Shown here one piece after another: positions 46,227 to 54,978 of a DNA stretch of 64,000 nt; positions within the stretch are counted from its first letter, which is position 1; the number at the start of each line of letters is the position of its first letter. This stretch comes from Nucisporomicrobium flavum. GTDB taxonomy: Bacteria > Actinomycetota > Actinomycetes > Mycobacteriales > Micromonosporaceae. The notes beneath the pieces were generated by a model. It saw only the letters and a program-made list of their open reading frames with translations. It was not told where the DNA came from and did no database searches. The DNA lies in assembly GCF_016464385.1 (NCBI RefSeq), contig NZ_JADMLH010000001.1:124001-188000 (forward strand). The letters run 5' to 3'. The translations under genes and the position numbers were made by a program.

Positions 46227-46238
46227 ACAGGAGGCGAG

Positions 46239-47123
46239 ATGGGCGAGGCGCCGTACCGGCAGATCGTGGCCGAGGTCCGCCGGCGCATCGAGGCCGGTGA
46301 GCTCCGGCCCGGCGACCGGGTGCCGTCCGCGCGCGCGATCACCCGTGAGTGGGGCGTTGCGATCGCCACCGCGACCAAGGCGCACGCCGCGCTGCGCGAG
46401 GAAGGGCTCACCGTCTCCCGGCCGGGCGTGGGCACCGTGGTGGCCGGTCCGGCGCCCCGGCATGACGGGGTCCTGAGTCACGACCGGGTGGTCGCGGCCG
46501 CCATCGCGATCGCCGACCGGCACGGCATGGCCGAGCTGACGATGCGCCGGCTCGCGGCCGACCTCGGCGTGGCGACGATGTCGCTCTACCGGCACGTACC
46601 GGGGCGCGACGACCTGATCCTGGCGATGATCGACGCGGCGATCGGCACGATCCGGCTGCCGCGTCGGCACCCCGGCGGCTGGCGGGCCGCCTTGGAACTG
46701 GCGGCGCGGCAGGAATGGGCGGTTTTCCAGCGGCACCCGTGGCTGGCGCCGTCACTGTCGCTCACCCGGCCGCAGATGGCGCCGAACGGCGTACGGCTCA
46801 GCGAGTGGGTGCTCGCGGCGTTCGACGGCACCGGGCTCGGTCTCGACGAGCGGATGTACGTCCAGCTCACGCTCTTCACGTTCGTCCGGGGCGTGGCGAG
46901 CGCGCTCGAACCGGAAGCCGAGGCCGTCCGCGAGACCGGCCTCACCGACGAGCAGTGGCTCAGTACGCAGGAGCAGCAGTTCGCGACGCTGCTGGCCGCC
47001 CACTCGATGAGCCGCTTCCGGCGCTTGACCGCCGACGGCTTCGATTTCAGCCTGGAACGGCTCTTCGAGTTCGGCCTGGCCCGCCTCCTCGACGGCCTCA
47101 CGCCCTTCGTCGAGAGTCGCTAG
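46239..47123 (+). CDS. GntR-TetR fusion transcription regulator
   Basis: 294 residues, ATG at 46239 with AGGAGG. Residues 1-75 are a GntR winged helix (VAEVRRRIEAGELRPGDRVPSARAITREWGVAIATATKAHAAL). Residues about 85-130 form a TetR-type helix-turn-helix (AAAIAIADRHGMAELTMRRLAADLGVATMSLYRHVPGRDDL) and the rest the TetR C-terminal ligand domain. Two DNA-binding modules in one protein should give strong operator use. It lies divergent to the monooxygenase and probably binds the GTACTAG boxes. Confidence 0.9.
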   Translation: MGEAPYRQIVAEVRRRIEAGELRPGDRVPSARAITREWGVAIATATKAHAALREEGLTVSRPGVGTVVAGPAPRHDGVLSHDRVVAAAIAIADRHGMAELTMRRLAADLGVATMSLYRHVPGRDDLILAMIDAAIGTIRLPRRHPGGWRAALELAARQEWAVFQRHPWLAPSLSLTRPQMAPNGVRLSEWVLAAFDGTGLGLDERMYVQLTLFTFVRGVASALEPEAEAVRETGLTDEQWLSTQEQQFATLLAAHSMSRFRRLTADGFDFSLERLFEFGLARLLDGLTPFVESR

Positions 47124-47130
47124 CCGCCGT

Positions 47131-48648
47131 TCACACCCGGCGCTGTTGCCATTGCTGGTTGGCGCCGCCGGAGCAGGCGTACTGGATGAGGCGGGTGGAG
47201 TCGGCGGTGGACGCGTCGCTGACGTCGAGGCACTTGCCGCTGTGCCGGGCGACGAGCCGGGCGTAGCCGCCGCCGGCGTCCTGGAGCTGCCATTGCTGGT
47301 TCGCGCCGGCGCCGCAGGTGTACTGGATGACTCTGGCCCGGTCCGTCGTGGCGGCGTCGGCCACGTCGAGGCACATGCCGCTGTGCCGGGCCACCAGGCG
47401 GACGTAGCCGTCGCCGGTGCTTCTGGCTTCCCACTGTTGATTGGCGCCGGACCCGCAGGCGTACTGGATGACTTCCGCTCCGGCGGCGGAGGAGGCGTTG
47501 ACGACGTCGGCGCACTTGCCGGAATGGCGGGCGACGAGGTTGACGTACGGCGGGGTGACGCCGCTCGCCACGCCGGTCGCGGTGTCGACGGTGACCTGGG
47601 GGTACCAGTCCATGGCCATGCTCGTTCTGCTCGGGAAGCGCAGGGGCAGCCAGACGTAGCGGGAGTCCGCGTACGTCGCGCCGTAGCCTGGGCCCCACCA
47701 GTCGCCGAGATACAGGTACGTCGTCGTCTGCGAGCCCTGCACGGGCAGCACGAACGCGGTCTGGCTGCCGTAGGCGGTGGCGTTCCCGACGTCGGCCCAG
47801 CCGCTCCATGGTCCGCTCAGGCTGGTGGCGGTGGCGTACCTCTGCTGGTTCGGTGCCCATCCCGTGGCGCCGGAGGTGAGCATGAAGTAGATCCCGTCGC
47901 GCTTGAACAGGGCCGGAGCCTCGCGGTGGTCGCCCGTCCACGCCCGCACCAGCGCGGCGACGTTGGTGTAGTCCGAGGTCAGGCGGTACACGTGGAGGTC
48001 GTAGTTGTCGCGGGCGGCGGAGACCATGTAGCCGGCCCCGTCGTCGTCGACGAACGCGGTGATGTCGCGGGACATGTGCTGGTTGAAGGGACGGAGGCTG
48101 CCGCGGTACGCGTAGTCGCCGTCGATGGTGGGCGAGGTGGCCACGGCGGCCCGGGCTTCGCTGTAGTCGCGCCCGTTCTCCTTGTGCATCCACATGACGT
48201 ACTGCCCGGTGGAGCGGTTGTAGATGACCTTCGGGCGTTCGATGTTCGCGACCTGGAGTTCCGGCGCGGAGGCCTGGGTGAGGACGTTCCTGCGGAATTC
48301 CCACGTCTTCAGGTCCGTGGAGCGGTAGAGCGCGACCGCCCGGAAGGTCAAGTCGGCGTTGCGGCTCTCGCCGAACCAGTAGAAGTAGCCGCCGGAGGCG
48401 AGGATGCCGCCGCCGTGGGCGTGCACGATGGAGCCGGCCGTGTCACGCGGCTGCACGCTGTTGTCGATGGTGACCGCAGCGGCCTGAGCGGGCTGAGCCG
48501 TGACGACGGTGGCTACGGCGGCCAGCGCGGTCGCGGCGATCGACGCCAGCAGCCGCGTCCGGCGGCGGGGGGACGAACGCCGCCCGGCAATCCGTGACAC
48601 GTCGTCATGGACGGGGTGCGTGGCTGTGGCCGGCATGGTCACCAGCAT
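47131..48648 (-). CDS. Secreted GH43-type exo-beta-1,3-galactanase-like enzyme with CBM13
   Basis: 505 residues, ATG at 48648. Long Arg-rich signal peptide ending AQPAQAAA near residue 57. The catalytic beta-propeller (about 60-370) has NIERPKVIYNRSTGQYVMWMH and MSRDITAFVDDDGAGYMVSAARD, as in GH43 exo-beta-1,3-galactanases (clostridial 1,3Gal43A has the same GH43-CBM13 order). The C-terminal 140 residues are a ricin-B-like CBM13 with three QxW repeats (NQQWE, NQQWQ, NQQWQ). Substrate likely arabinogalactan side chains, by analogy. Confidence 0.86.
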   Translation of the reverse strand: MLVTMPATATHPVHDDVSRIAGRRSSPRRRTRLLASIAATALAAVATVVTAQPAQAAAVTIDNSVQPRDTAGSIVHAHGGGILASGGYFYWFGESRNADLTFRAVALYRSTDLKTWEFRRNVLTQASAPELQVANIERPKVIYNRSTGQYVMWMHKENGRDYSEARAAVATSPTIDGDYAYRGSLRPFNQHMSRDITAFVDDDGAGYMVSAARDNYDLHVYRLTSDYTNVAALVRAWTGDHREAPALFKRDGIYFMLTSGATGWAPNQQRYATATSLSGPWSGWADVGNATAYGSQTAFVLPVQGSQTTTYLYLGDWWGPGYGATYADSRYVWLPLRFPSRTSMAMDWYPQVTVDTATGVASGVTPPYVNLVARHSGKCADVVNASSAAGAEVIQYACGSGANQQWEARSTGDGYVRLVARHSGMCLDVADAATTDRARVIQYTCGAGANQQWQLQDAGGGYARLVARHSGKCLDVSDASTADSTRLIQYACSGGANQQWQQRRV

Positions 48649-48679
48649 CGCTCACTCATCGATGAACAGCAATATGTGC

Positions 48680-49525
48680 TTATCTGGCGTCGGGTACCAG
48701 TGCCGCGAGGAAGACCTCGGGCGGGGTGCTCGCGGGGCGGTCGCTGACCTGGCCGTCGCCGAGCTCGATGACCCGCCACCGCCCGTCGTCGCGCAACGCC
48801 AGGTCGACGGTGACGAACGGCAGGCCCAGGCTGCCGATCCCGGACAGGTCCACCTCGGCGGGCGGGAGGGCGTCGGGGGAGTCGGGGTGCGCGGTGACCA
48901 ACCGGCAGGTGCCGTCGACCCACCACGTCCGCACCTCGGCGCCGGTGAACGACTCGAAGCGGCGGAGCACGAAACCGCCCGTGAAGTCGTCGCCGCGCAG
49001 CTCCCGGAAGCGGCTCGCGACCCGCCACGCCGCGTCACCGTCCGCGACGTCCGGGAGGTACGCGGCCTCGTGCCAGTAGTGCTTCATCGACTTCGTGTAG
49101 TCGCGGAGGACGGCCGGCCCCTCGCCCAGCTGGGCGCGCGCCTTGTCGAAGCCGCCCCGGTCGTCGCCCACGGTCCAGACCGTCTCCGGCGTGACCGCGG
49201 CGAGGGAGTCGTACCAGCCGGGCAGCTCGTGCGCCTGCCGGTACTGCTCAGCGGTGGTCCTGAGGACGACACCACGGCCGGCCAAGGATCGTTCCAGGGC
49301 GGCGTAGTGGTCCGCGTGCAGCATCCAGCCCCGATATCTGGCGGGGCCACTGACCCGTACCTTCGAAACGGCCGTCTCGGCACCACCGTCACGCGCGGCA
49401 GCGTCGTGGTCGATCAGCGCGACCGCGATGCCCGCCTCGCGGGCCGCAGCCGCCTCCGCGGCGAAATGCTCGTCCGGGCGTCGCGGCCGCAGCGGATCCG
49501 ACGGTACGAGCAGCAGCGCCGTCAC
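48680..49525 (-). CDS. ATP-grasp (R2K-clade-like) protein, translationally coupled to selD
   Basis: 281 residues. GTG at 49525 overlaps the selD stop (GTGA). Conserved parts are FRELRGDDFTGGFVLRRFE and the end GLPFVTVDLALRDDGRWRVIELGDGQVSD, with Glu-Leu-Gly-Asp-Gly-Gln typical of the R2K family 3 (DUF4343-like) ATP-grasp. ATP-grasp enzymes ligate a carboxylate to an amine or thiol. A tight link with selD raises the question of a role in selenium metabolism, but no experimental link is known to me. Confidence 0.8.
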   Translation of the reverse strand: MTALLLVPSDPLRPRRPDEHFAAEAAAAREAGIAVALIDHDAAARDGGAETAVSKVRVSGPARYRGWMLHADHYAALERSLAGRGVVLRTTAEQYRQAHELPGWYDSLAAVTPETVWTVGDDRGGFDKARAQLGEGPAVLRDYTKSMKHYWHEAAYLPDVADGDAAWRVASRFRELRGDDFTGGFVLRRFESFTGAEVRTWWVDGTCRLVTAHPDSPDALPPAEVDLSGIGSLGLPFVTVDLALRDDGRWRVIELGDGQVSDRPASTPPEVFLAALVPDAR

Positions 49526-50526
49526 CGGAGCTCGAGGGTCTTGCCGTCGGGGCGTGCCGGAAGCAGCTCGCCGATCACGGGGTGTCCGGGCACCTCGCCG
49601 GCGACCAGCAGCCCGCCGGAGGTCTGCGCGTCGGCGAGCAGCAGCAGCTCGTCGGCGTCGACGCTGCCGGTGTCGGCGTGCGGCATCACCCAGTCCAGGT
49701 TGCGCCGGGTGCCGCCGCTGATGTACCCGTCCCGGAGCGCCTCGCGCGCGCCGTCCAGGTAGGGGACCGCGCTCGCGTCGATCCGCGCGGTGACCCCGCT
49801 CGCCCGGGCGAGTTTGTGCAGGTGACCGAGGAGCCCGAAGCCGGTGACGTCGGTGGCGCAGACCGCCCCGGCCGCCACGGCGGCCTCGGCCGCGGCGCGG
49901 TTGAGCTGGGTCATCGCGGCGACGGCCTGCGCGAACACCTCGCCGGTCGACTTGTGGCGGCTGTTCAGCACGCCGATGCCGAGCGGCTTGGTGAGCGTGA
50001 GCGGCGTACCGGCGACGCCCGCGTCGTTGCGCATGAGGTGGGCGGGGTCGGCGACGCCGGTGACGGCCATCCCGTACTTGGGCTCCGGGTCGTCGACGCT
50101 GTGCCCGCCGGCGACGTGACAACCGGCCTCCCGGGCGATCTCCAGGCCGCCGCGCAGGACCTCGCCGGCCAGTTCCATGGGCAGCAGGTCACGCGGCCAG
50201 GCGAGCAGGTTGACGGCGACGACCGGGCTGCCGCCCATCGCGTACACGTCGGAGAGCGCGTTCGCCGCCGCGATCCGCCCCCAGTCGTACGCGTCGTCCA
50301 CCACGGGCGTGAAGAAGTCGGCGGTGGCGACGACGGCCATGCCCGCGGCCAGCTTGACCACGGCGGCGTCGTCACCGTCGTCCAGCCCGACGAGCAGCTC
50401 GCCGGGCCCGCGCGGGGCGGCCTCGCCGATGAGGCCGGACACGACGGCTTCGAGCTCGCCGGGCGGGATCTTGCACGCGCATCCGCCGCCGTGGGCGTAC
50501 TGGGTGAGGCGTTGAGGTTGCGTCAT
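49522..50526 (-). CDS. selD: Selenide, water dikinase (selenophosphate synthetase)
   Basis: 334 residues; ATG 50526 is six bases after GAGG (GTG 50532 is also possible). HGGGCACKIPPGEL carries the catalytic Cys 16 and Cys 18 where E. coli has HGAGCGCKI. VGLDDGDDAAV is the ATP/Mg loop; ATADFFTPVVDDAYDWGRIAAANALSDVYAMGG and AGGHSVDDPEPKYG are family blocks. It makes selenophosphate from selenide and ATP, the Se donor for SelA. It contains Cys, not Sec, at the active site. Divergent from tRNA-Sec. Confidence 0.95.
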   Translation of the reverse strand: MTQPQRLTQYAHGGGCACKIPPGELEAVVSGLIGEAAPRGPGELLVGLDDGDDAAVVKLAAGMAVVATADFFTPVVDDAYDWGRIAAANALSDVYAMGGSPVVAVNLLAWPRDLLPMELAGEVLRGGLEIAREAGCHVAGGHSVDDPEPKYGMAVTGVADPAHLMRNDAGVAGTPLTLTKPLGIGVLNSRHKSTGEVFAQAVAAMTQLNRAAAEAAVAAGAVCATDVTGFGLLGHLHKLARASGVTARIDASAVPYLDGAREALRDGYISGGTRRNLDWVMPHADTGSVDADELLLLADAQTSGGLLVAGEVPGHPVIGELLPARPDGKTLELR

Positions 50527-50589
50527 CGTCACCCTCGAACTGTTGCACGGTGCGGGGGAGGGCGCTCGGCGGGTGGGGTGGGCGGCGGC

Positions 50590-50595
50590 TAGGGT
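50590..50595 (+). promoter_or_regulatory. -10 box for tRNA-Sec
   Basis: TAGGGT lies seven bases before the first base of the tRNA, so transcription would begin at about its 5' end. Confidence 0.45.
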
Positions 50596-50602
50596 GATCG
50601 GC

Positions 50603-50695
50603 GGAGGCGTTCAGGTGGCTGGTGCCCCTCCCGGTCTTCAAAACCGGTGTGGCCCGGTATCCGGGCCAGGCGAGTTCGATTCCCGTCCGCCTCCG
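50603..50695 (+). tRNA. selC: Selenocysteine tRNA, anticodon TCA
   Basis: 93 bases. Acceptor GGAGGCG pairs with CGCCTCC (50688-50694), with a T/C opposition before the eighth position; discriminator G at 50695; CCA not encoded. Anticodon arm CCGGT (50631-50635), loop CTTCAAA with TCA at 50638-50640, then ACCGG. Very long variable arm, perfect TGGCCCGG-TAT-CCGGGCCA. T-arm GCGAG-TTCGATT-CCCGT with one A/C mismatch. The long acceptor and variable arm and UCA anticodon identify tRNA-Sec, which reads the FDH TGA. Confidence 0.93.
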
Positions 50696-50871
50696 CTCAT
50701 CTCCGTCGCCGTGTCCCGCCGGTGACCCACCGTGCCGGCTTCTGTGCGGCGGTTCCGGCTGCGAGGACATCGCGCGGACGCCAGACTGTGACAGGTGGTC
50801 GAAGGCATGATGATTCGCGGCCGCTCCCACGGGTTATCAAGGGTGGCAGGGTCGGTTCTCCGGAGGTGGTC

Positions 50872-51228
50872 GTGAGTCTGCAGTTGGCGGCGCGGGACGG
50901 CAGAGCCTGCACCGTGGTGGAGGTCGGTGGGCAGGTCGACATGGCCACCGGGCCCGAGCTCAACGACTTCCTCGGGCAGGTCACCACCGACAGACGTGAC
51001 CGGCCCGTGGTGCTGGACCTGGCCGGCGTGTCCTTCCTGGACTCCAGCGGCATCGGGGTGTTGCTGGTCTGGTTCAAGGAGTTGCAGGGTGCGGGCGGCC
51101 GGTTGTGCGTCGCCGGGCTGCAGGAGCCGGTCGCCTACGTGCTGCGGGTGACAGCTGTGGACCAGGTGCTGGACGTGTACGACTCGGCCGAGGCGGCCGA
51201 AGCGGACATGCCGCCGGTGGTGCGCTGA
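50872..51228 (+). CDS. STAS-domain anti-sigma factor antagonist
   Basis: 118 residues from GTG 50872 after GGAGG; the open frame continues upstream through the tRNA and is not real there. VVEVGGQVDMATGPELNDFL and the phospho-acceptor loop GVSFLDSSGIGVLLVW are typical. It is 14 bases from the stop of the convergent SpoIIE-type phosphatase, its likely partner. Confidence 0.9.
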   Translation: MSLQLAARDGRACTVVEVGGQVDMATGPELNDFLGQVTTDRRDRPVVLDLAGVSFLDSSGIGVLLVWFKELQGAGGRLCVAGLQEPVAYVLRVTAVDQVLDVYDSAEAAEADMPPVVR

Positions 51229-51242
51229 CCACCGCGGGGTGG

Positions 51243-52499
51243 TCAGCGGCGGTCGGCGGAGGTGGCCGCGGAGACGTCGGCGCCCGCGCTGGCGTGGCGG
51301 GACAGGTCGTGGCGTCCGTGCCAGTCGATGATCAAGAGGGTGGCATCGTCCTGGAGGGCGGGGCCGGCGACGGCGAGGACCCCGTCGGCGAGGCTGCGAG
51401 CGGCCTCGCGGGGATGCAGGGCGGTGAGTGATCGCAGCTCGGCCGTGAGGTCGAGGGCCGCGGCTTCGCGTTCCCGCATGCCGTCGGTGACGATGACCAG
51501 GCGGTCGCCGGGCTGCAGCGTCACCGAGCCGGCCCGGGTCCGCGTGCCGGGGAACATGCCGAGGGCGAAGTTCCGCGGCAGGGTGAGCTCGCCCGGTTCC
51601 CCGTCCCGGATCAGGATCGGCGGCACGTGGCCGGCGTTGACCAGCGCGCAGGTGCCCGTCTGCAGGTCCAGGCGGCCGAGAACGGCGGTGAGGAAGGCGC
51701 CCTTGGCCGGGGTGTGCCCGGACACGGCGGCGCTGGCATGGTCGGCCTGTTCGGTGAGGCTGTGCCCCGCGCGGCGGGAGTTGCGAAGGCTCGCCACGCC
51801 GAGGGTGGCGATCAGCGCGCTGGTCACGCCGTGCCCCATGGCGTCGGTGACACTGAAGTGCAGGGCGTCACGGGCGACGCTGTAGTCGAAGGTGTCCCCG
51901 CCGATGCTCGCCGCCGGCTCGAGCCAGCCCGACAGGGTGAACGAGCCGCCCTCGCAGGTGAAAGCGCTGGGCAGGAGCCGGCGTTGGATCTCGGCGGACA
52001 GGTTGAACGCGGTGGTGCGCTGTCCCCACTCGAACAGGTCGGTGTGGCGCCGGTTGGCGATCACGACGAACGCCAGCGCATGCGCGGCACGCGCGATCTC
52101 GCCGAGTGCCGCCGGCGCCGGCTCGGCGCTCAGGAGGATCTCCAGCAGGCCGATCACCTCGCCACGCTCGGTGACCGGCGCCAGGATCGTCCACCCGGCG
52201 TCGTCCTTCAGCACCTGCACGACCTGGGTCCGCAACGCCTCTTCCTGCGGACCGCCGTCGAAGGGCAGCACCGTCGCCAGCTCGTCGCCGTCGCGGCGGC
52301 CCTCCGCGGCCGGTTCGAACGGGACATGCGCCAGCCGGACCAGTGCCCGGCCGCTGAGGTCGGCGATGAGAAAGGAGACGCTGCTGGCGTGCAGTGCGGC
52401 ACCGAGTTCGCCGGTGACGGCCTCGACCGCGTTGACAGGCGTCGCGTCCTCCGCGGCCGCCAGCATCCCGGCCAGCGCCACCTCGACAGATGGATCCAT
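51243..52499 (-). CDS. GAF-SpoIIE protein phosphatase
   Basis: 418 residues, ATG at 52499. N-terminal GAF-like sensor (about 20-170: VSFLIADLSGRALVRLA, DAGWTILAPVTERGEVIGLLEI). PP2C domain (about 190-395) with SIGGDTFDY, VTDAMGHGVTSALIATL, VNAGHVPPIL, and ALQDDATLLIIDW for metals. Probably dephosphorylates the neighbouring STAS protein and so releases a sigma factor. Signal sensed by GAF unknown. Confidence 0.9.
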   Translation of the reverse strand: MDPSVEVALAGMLAAAEDATPVNAVEAVTGELGAALHASSVSFLIADLSGRALVRLAHVPFEPAAEGRRDGDELATVLPFDGGPQEEALRTQVVQVLKDDAGWTILAPVTERGEVIGLLEILLSAEPAPAALGEIARAAHALAFVVIANRRHTDLFEWGQRTTAFNLSAEIQRRLLPSAFTCEGGSFTLSGWLEPAASIGGDTFDYSVARDALHFSVTDAMGHGVTSALIATLGVASLRNSRRAGHSLTEQADHASAAVSGHTPAKGAFLTAVLGRLDLQTGTCALVNAGHVPPILIRDGEPGELTLPRNFALGMFPGTRTRAGSVTLQPGDRLVIVTDGMREREAAALDLTAELRSLTALHPREAARSLADGVLAVAGPALQDDATLLIIDWHGRHDLSRHASAGADVSAATSADRR

Positions 52500-52540
52500 C
52501 AGGGCAGCATACGGCCGTGCGGGCAGGCAAGGATTCTCAG

Positions 52541-52546
52541 TAGTCT
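52541..52546 (+). promoter_or_regulatory. -10 box of a likely leaderless VOC gene
   Basis: TAGTCT followed by six bases and ATG 52553; no ribosome site. Confidence 0.5.
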
Positions 52547-52552
52547 TCCGGG

Positions 52553-52894
52553 ATGAGTGTGGACCTGTTCGCAGGAATTGCGGTCCGCGACTACGCCACG
52601 GCGGTCGCCTGGTATGAGCGGCTCCTCGGCGCCGGACCGTCCTTCCTGCCGAATGACACCGAAGCCGTGTGGGAGATCGCCGAGCACCGGTACGTCTTCA
52701 TCGAGGTACGCCCGGAGAATGCGGGACACGCCATCCACACGTTGTTCGTCAGCGATTTCGACAGCCGGATCAGCGAGATCGCCGCGCGGGGGCTGAGGCC
52801 GGCGAAAAGTGAGACGTATGAGAACGGGGTCCGCAAGGCGACATTCCGCGACCCGGACGGTAACGAGATCGGGTACGGCGGAGGGCCCGCTTAG
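52553..52894 (+). CDS. VOC (glyoxalase/bleomycin resistance) superfamily protein
   Basis: 113 residues, ATG at 52553. GIAVRDYATAVAWYERLLG at the start and TFRDPDGNEIGYGG at the end are the two beta-alpha-beta-beta-beta halves' marks; one Glu of the metal site is in GNEIG. Such proteins can be dioxygenases, isomerases or binding proteins; function not predictable. Confidence 0.9.
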   Translation: MSVDLFAGIAVRDYATAVAWYERLLGAGPSFLPNDTEAVWEIAEHRYVFIEVRPENAGHAIHTLFVSDFDSRISEIAARGLRPAKSETYENGVRKATFRDPDGNEIGYGGGPA

Positions 52895-52956
52895 CGACTG
52901 CCGCAACCTGACAGTCCGGTGGGAAAGACGGGGCAACGAGGCGGACGCGACGCGCC

Positions 52957-52962
52957 TACCCT
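52957..52962 (+). promoter_or_regulatory. -10 box for gene at 52970
   Basis: TACCCT, seven bases before ATG 52970, without a ribosome site. Confidence 0.45.
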
Positions 52963-52969
52963 GGCTCGC

Positions 52970-54313
52970 ATGGCGTTCGCGGACGAACTCGAGGTGAAGG
53001 TCGGCACGATCGAGCGGCTCGCGCTGGAATGGTACGAGCAATGGATGCGGCAGTTCGGTTTCACCTGGGACGGGCACGGCTCGGTGATGCTCGATCCGCA
53101 ACGGCCGCAACCGCCGGCGCAGGGGGTCAACCAGCCTCTCAGCGTGGAGGAGCAGACCCGGCCGATGCAGGAGAACTTCCGGCTCTTCAACGAGCAACTG
53201 CAGGAGCTGCTGCTCAAGTTCCGCGGTTACTACGCCCTGGAGCCGCACTCGGTGAACGAGCTCCAGGAACGGATCGGCGGCTCGGTGTCCGATGTGGGCA
53301 ACGGCACCAATTCGTCGGTGCACGACCGCCTGTCGCTGGCATTCGATCCGTGGCTCCTCGAGGTGATGAAGCTCGTCGACTCCGATGACTGGTCCGGTCC
53401 GGCCGCCGGCGCGTTCCAGAGCGGTTTCCTGACACCGTTCAGCCGCATGAGCGAGATCCAGAAGGCGTGCGTCCGGGAGCTGGGCCTCACCGCGTACGGA
53501 TGGAACAAAGCGACCGAGGCGGCCGAGAAGAATCTCCGGGAGATAGCCGACGCCTGCATCTATCGGATGGGTCATCCGTCCGGCCTCAGCAATGTGGCTG
53601 TGCACGTACTGTCGATCACGTCGCTGGTCGCGGGCGGTCTGTCGTTCGTGCCGCCGGTAGCCCTCCCGGCCGGTGTCGTCTCGCTCTCCACGGCCGTCTG
53701 GACGTACATGGACGCCCTGAACAAACAGTTCGAGAAGAAATTCGACTTCTACATCGAGGGAAACACGCCGCTGCAGGCGGTGGTGTCCACGACCGAGGTG
53801 CTCAAGGAAGTGGATCGGCAGCTCGCGGAGTTCGACGGGGACCTGGCCAAAGCGCTCCAGGAGGACCTGACCGGCGCCGAGGGCTTCGAGCACCCGAGCA
53901 TCCGGCTGCCACCGGCGGAATCGTCCGGCGGTATGGGCCGGCTCGACATGAGCAGCCAGCGGATGGTCACCTCGATCGTCCGGCTGCACCGCGCCGGAAG
54001 CACCAACCTCCCGATCATCGCCGACCAGTACGCCGCCGCGGCAAGCATCATCGGCGGCTGCATGCCGCCGTCGGGCGTTGTCACGTTCATGGTCCAGTCC
54101 GCCGCGGCCTTCGACCGCGGCGTGGACCGGCTCGTCGACGTCTTCCACAACACGTGCGACCGGGCGACCGTCGCGGGGGAGGCGCTGGTCCAGACGGCGA
54201 AGGACTACGACCTGACCGACACCGACCGCGCCGAGGCGATGCGCCAGATCTCGGAACAGGAGCAACAGCCGGTCTGGGTGGGAGACGAGCCGGAGCGGGC
54301 GGGCGGAGTGTGA
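52970..54313 (+). CDS. WXG100/ESX-like helical protein of unknown function
   Basis: 447 residues from ATG 52970. Long helical regions, WSGPAAGAFQSGF (Trp-x-Gly hairpin as in WXG proteins, about residue 143), then a hydrophobic pair VHVLSITSLVAGGLSFVPPVALPAGVV (about 208-235) and further helices. The shape is like EspA/EspE or PPE-type ESX-associated proteins, so secretion by a type VII system is possible; no ESX genes are in the window. Two genes of unknown type and a membrane peptidase follow in the same direction. Confidence 0.6.
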   Translation: MAFADELEVKVGTIERLALEWYEQWMRQFGFTWDGHGSVMLDPQRPQPPAQGVNQPLSVEEQTRPMQENFRLFNEQLQELLLKFRGYYALEPHSVNELQERIGGSVSDVGNGTNSSVHDRLSLAFDPWLLEVMKLVDSDDWSGPAAGAFQSGFLTPFSRMSEIQKACVRELGLTAYGWNKATEAAEKNLREIADACIYRMGHPSGLSNVAVHVLSITSLVAGGLSFVPPVALPAGVVSLSTAVWTYMDALNKQFEKKFDFYIEGNTPLQAVVSTTEVLKEVDRQLAEFDGDLAKALQEDLTGAEGFEHPSIRLPPAESSGGMGRLDMSSQRMVTSIVRLHRAGSTNLPIIADQYAAAASIIGGCMPPSGVVTFMVQSAAAFDRGVDRLVDVFHNTCDRATVAGEALVQTAKDYDLTDTDRAEAMRQISEQEQQPVWVGDEPERAGGV

Positions 54314-54495
54314 AAGGGCCCGCCGACCGGGTGAGCGGACCCGTGGTGCGGCCGGCGGCTCCGGCCGATGTCGATTCGCTGGTGCGGCTGCGGGTCGCGT
54401 CACCCCGTGACGCATGCGGTTTTGACCGTTCGCACGACCTCGATCGGAGGCGCGCGGGTCCGCACGGCGAGCGCGTACCCGTCACACTCTGCGGT

Positions 54496-54978
54496 ATGAA
54501 CAACTCGGAGAGTGTGTCGGCTCCCTTGTCGACGTTCTCGCTTGCCGTTGCCACCCGATCCGCTGTGGAACGCCTGGCGCCGCAGGAGCTCGAGTTCCTC
54601 GATGATGCGCTGTCCGCCTGGGAGCGACAGGACCTGCCTCGCCGGCGTGACCGTAGCGCGGCGGCCGGTACCGTCGGCCTGGGAGTCGATATCGCACTCG
54701 TCACCGAGACGGTGCTCGCGGTGCTCACCGGCGCGGCCACCGAGGTGCTCGGCACGGTCGCCACCGACGCCTGGCAGCGGCGCCCCCGCTGGCGGCGGAG
54801 GACCCGCGGAGGCGGGGTCCCGGCGGCACATCAGCGGCTTGCCCTGACCGCCGGCCAGGCCGACCGGTTGCGCGAAGCCTGCCGCCGGCACGGCCAGACC
54901 CTGGGGCTCTCCGCCGAGCAGGCCGATCTGCTGGCCGATGCCGTGCACGGCGCCATCGAGGGCCCGGCACACCGGTGA
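54496..54978 (+). CDS. Small hypothetical protein coupled to membrane peptidase
   Basis: 160 residues from ATG 54496. The middle has a hydrophobic segment (TVGLGVDIALVTETVLAVLTGAATEVLGTV) that may insert in membranes, followed by a strongly basic stretch (WQRRPRWRRRTRGG) and a helical C-terminus (ALTAGQADRLREACRRHGQTLGLSAEQADLLADAV). No family seen. Its TGA overlaps the GTG of the M48-like gene (GTGA), so translation is coupled and it may regulate or assist the peptidase. Confidence 0.6.
   Translation: MNNSESVSAPLSTFSLAVATRSAVERLAPQELEFLDDALSAWERQDLPRRRDRSAAAGTVGLGVDIALVTETVLAVLTGAATEVLGTVATDAWQRRPRWRRRTRGGGVPAAHQRLALTAGQADRLREACRRHGQTLGLSAEQADLLADAVHGAIEGPAHR

Noticed and set aside
44918..46238. 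Antibiotic resistance gene (tetracycline-type monooxygenase)
   Set aside because: The enzyme belongs to the broad flavin monooxygenase group; nothing in the sequence fixes a drug as substrate.
50647..50871. Longer N-terminus for the STAS gene at 50872
   Set aside because: The frame runs through tRNA-Sec and has no STAS-like sequence; the GTG at 50872 has a good ribosome site.
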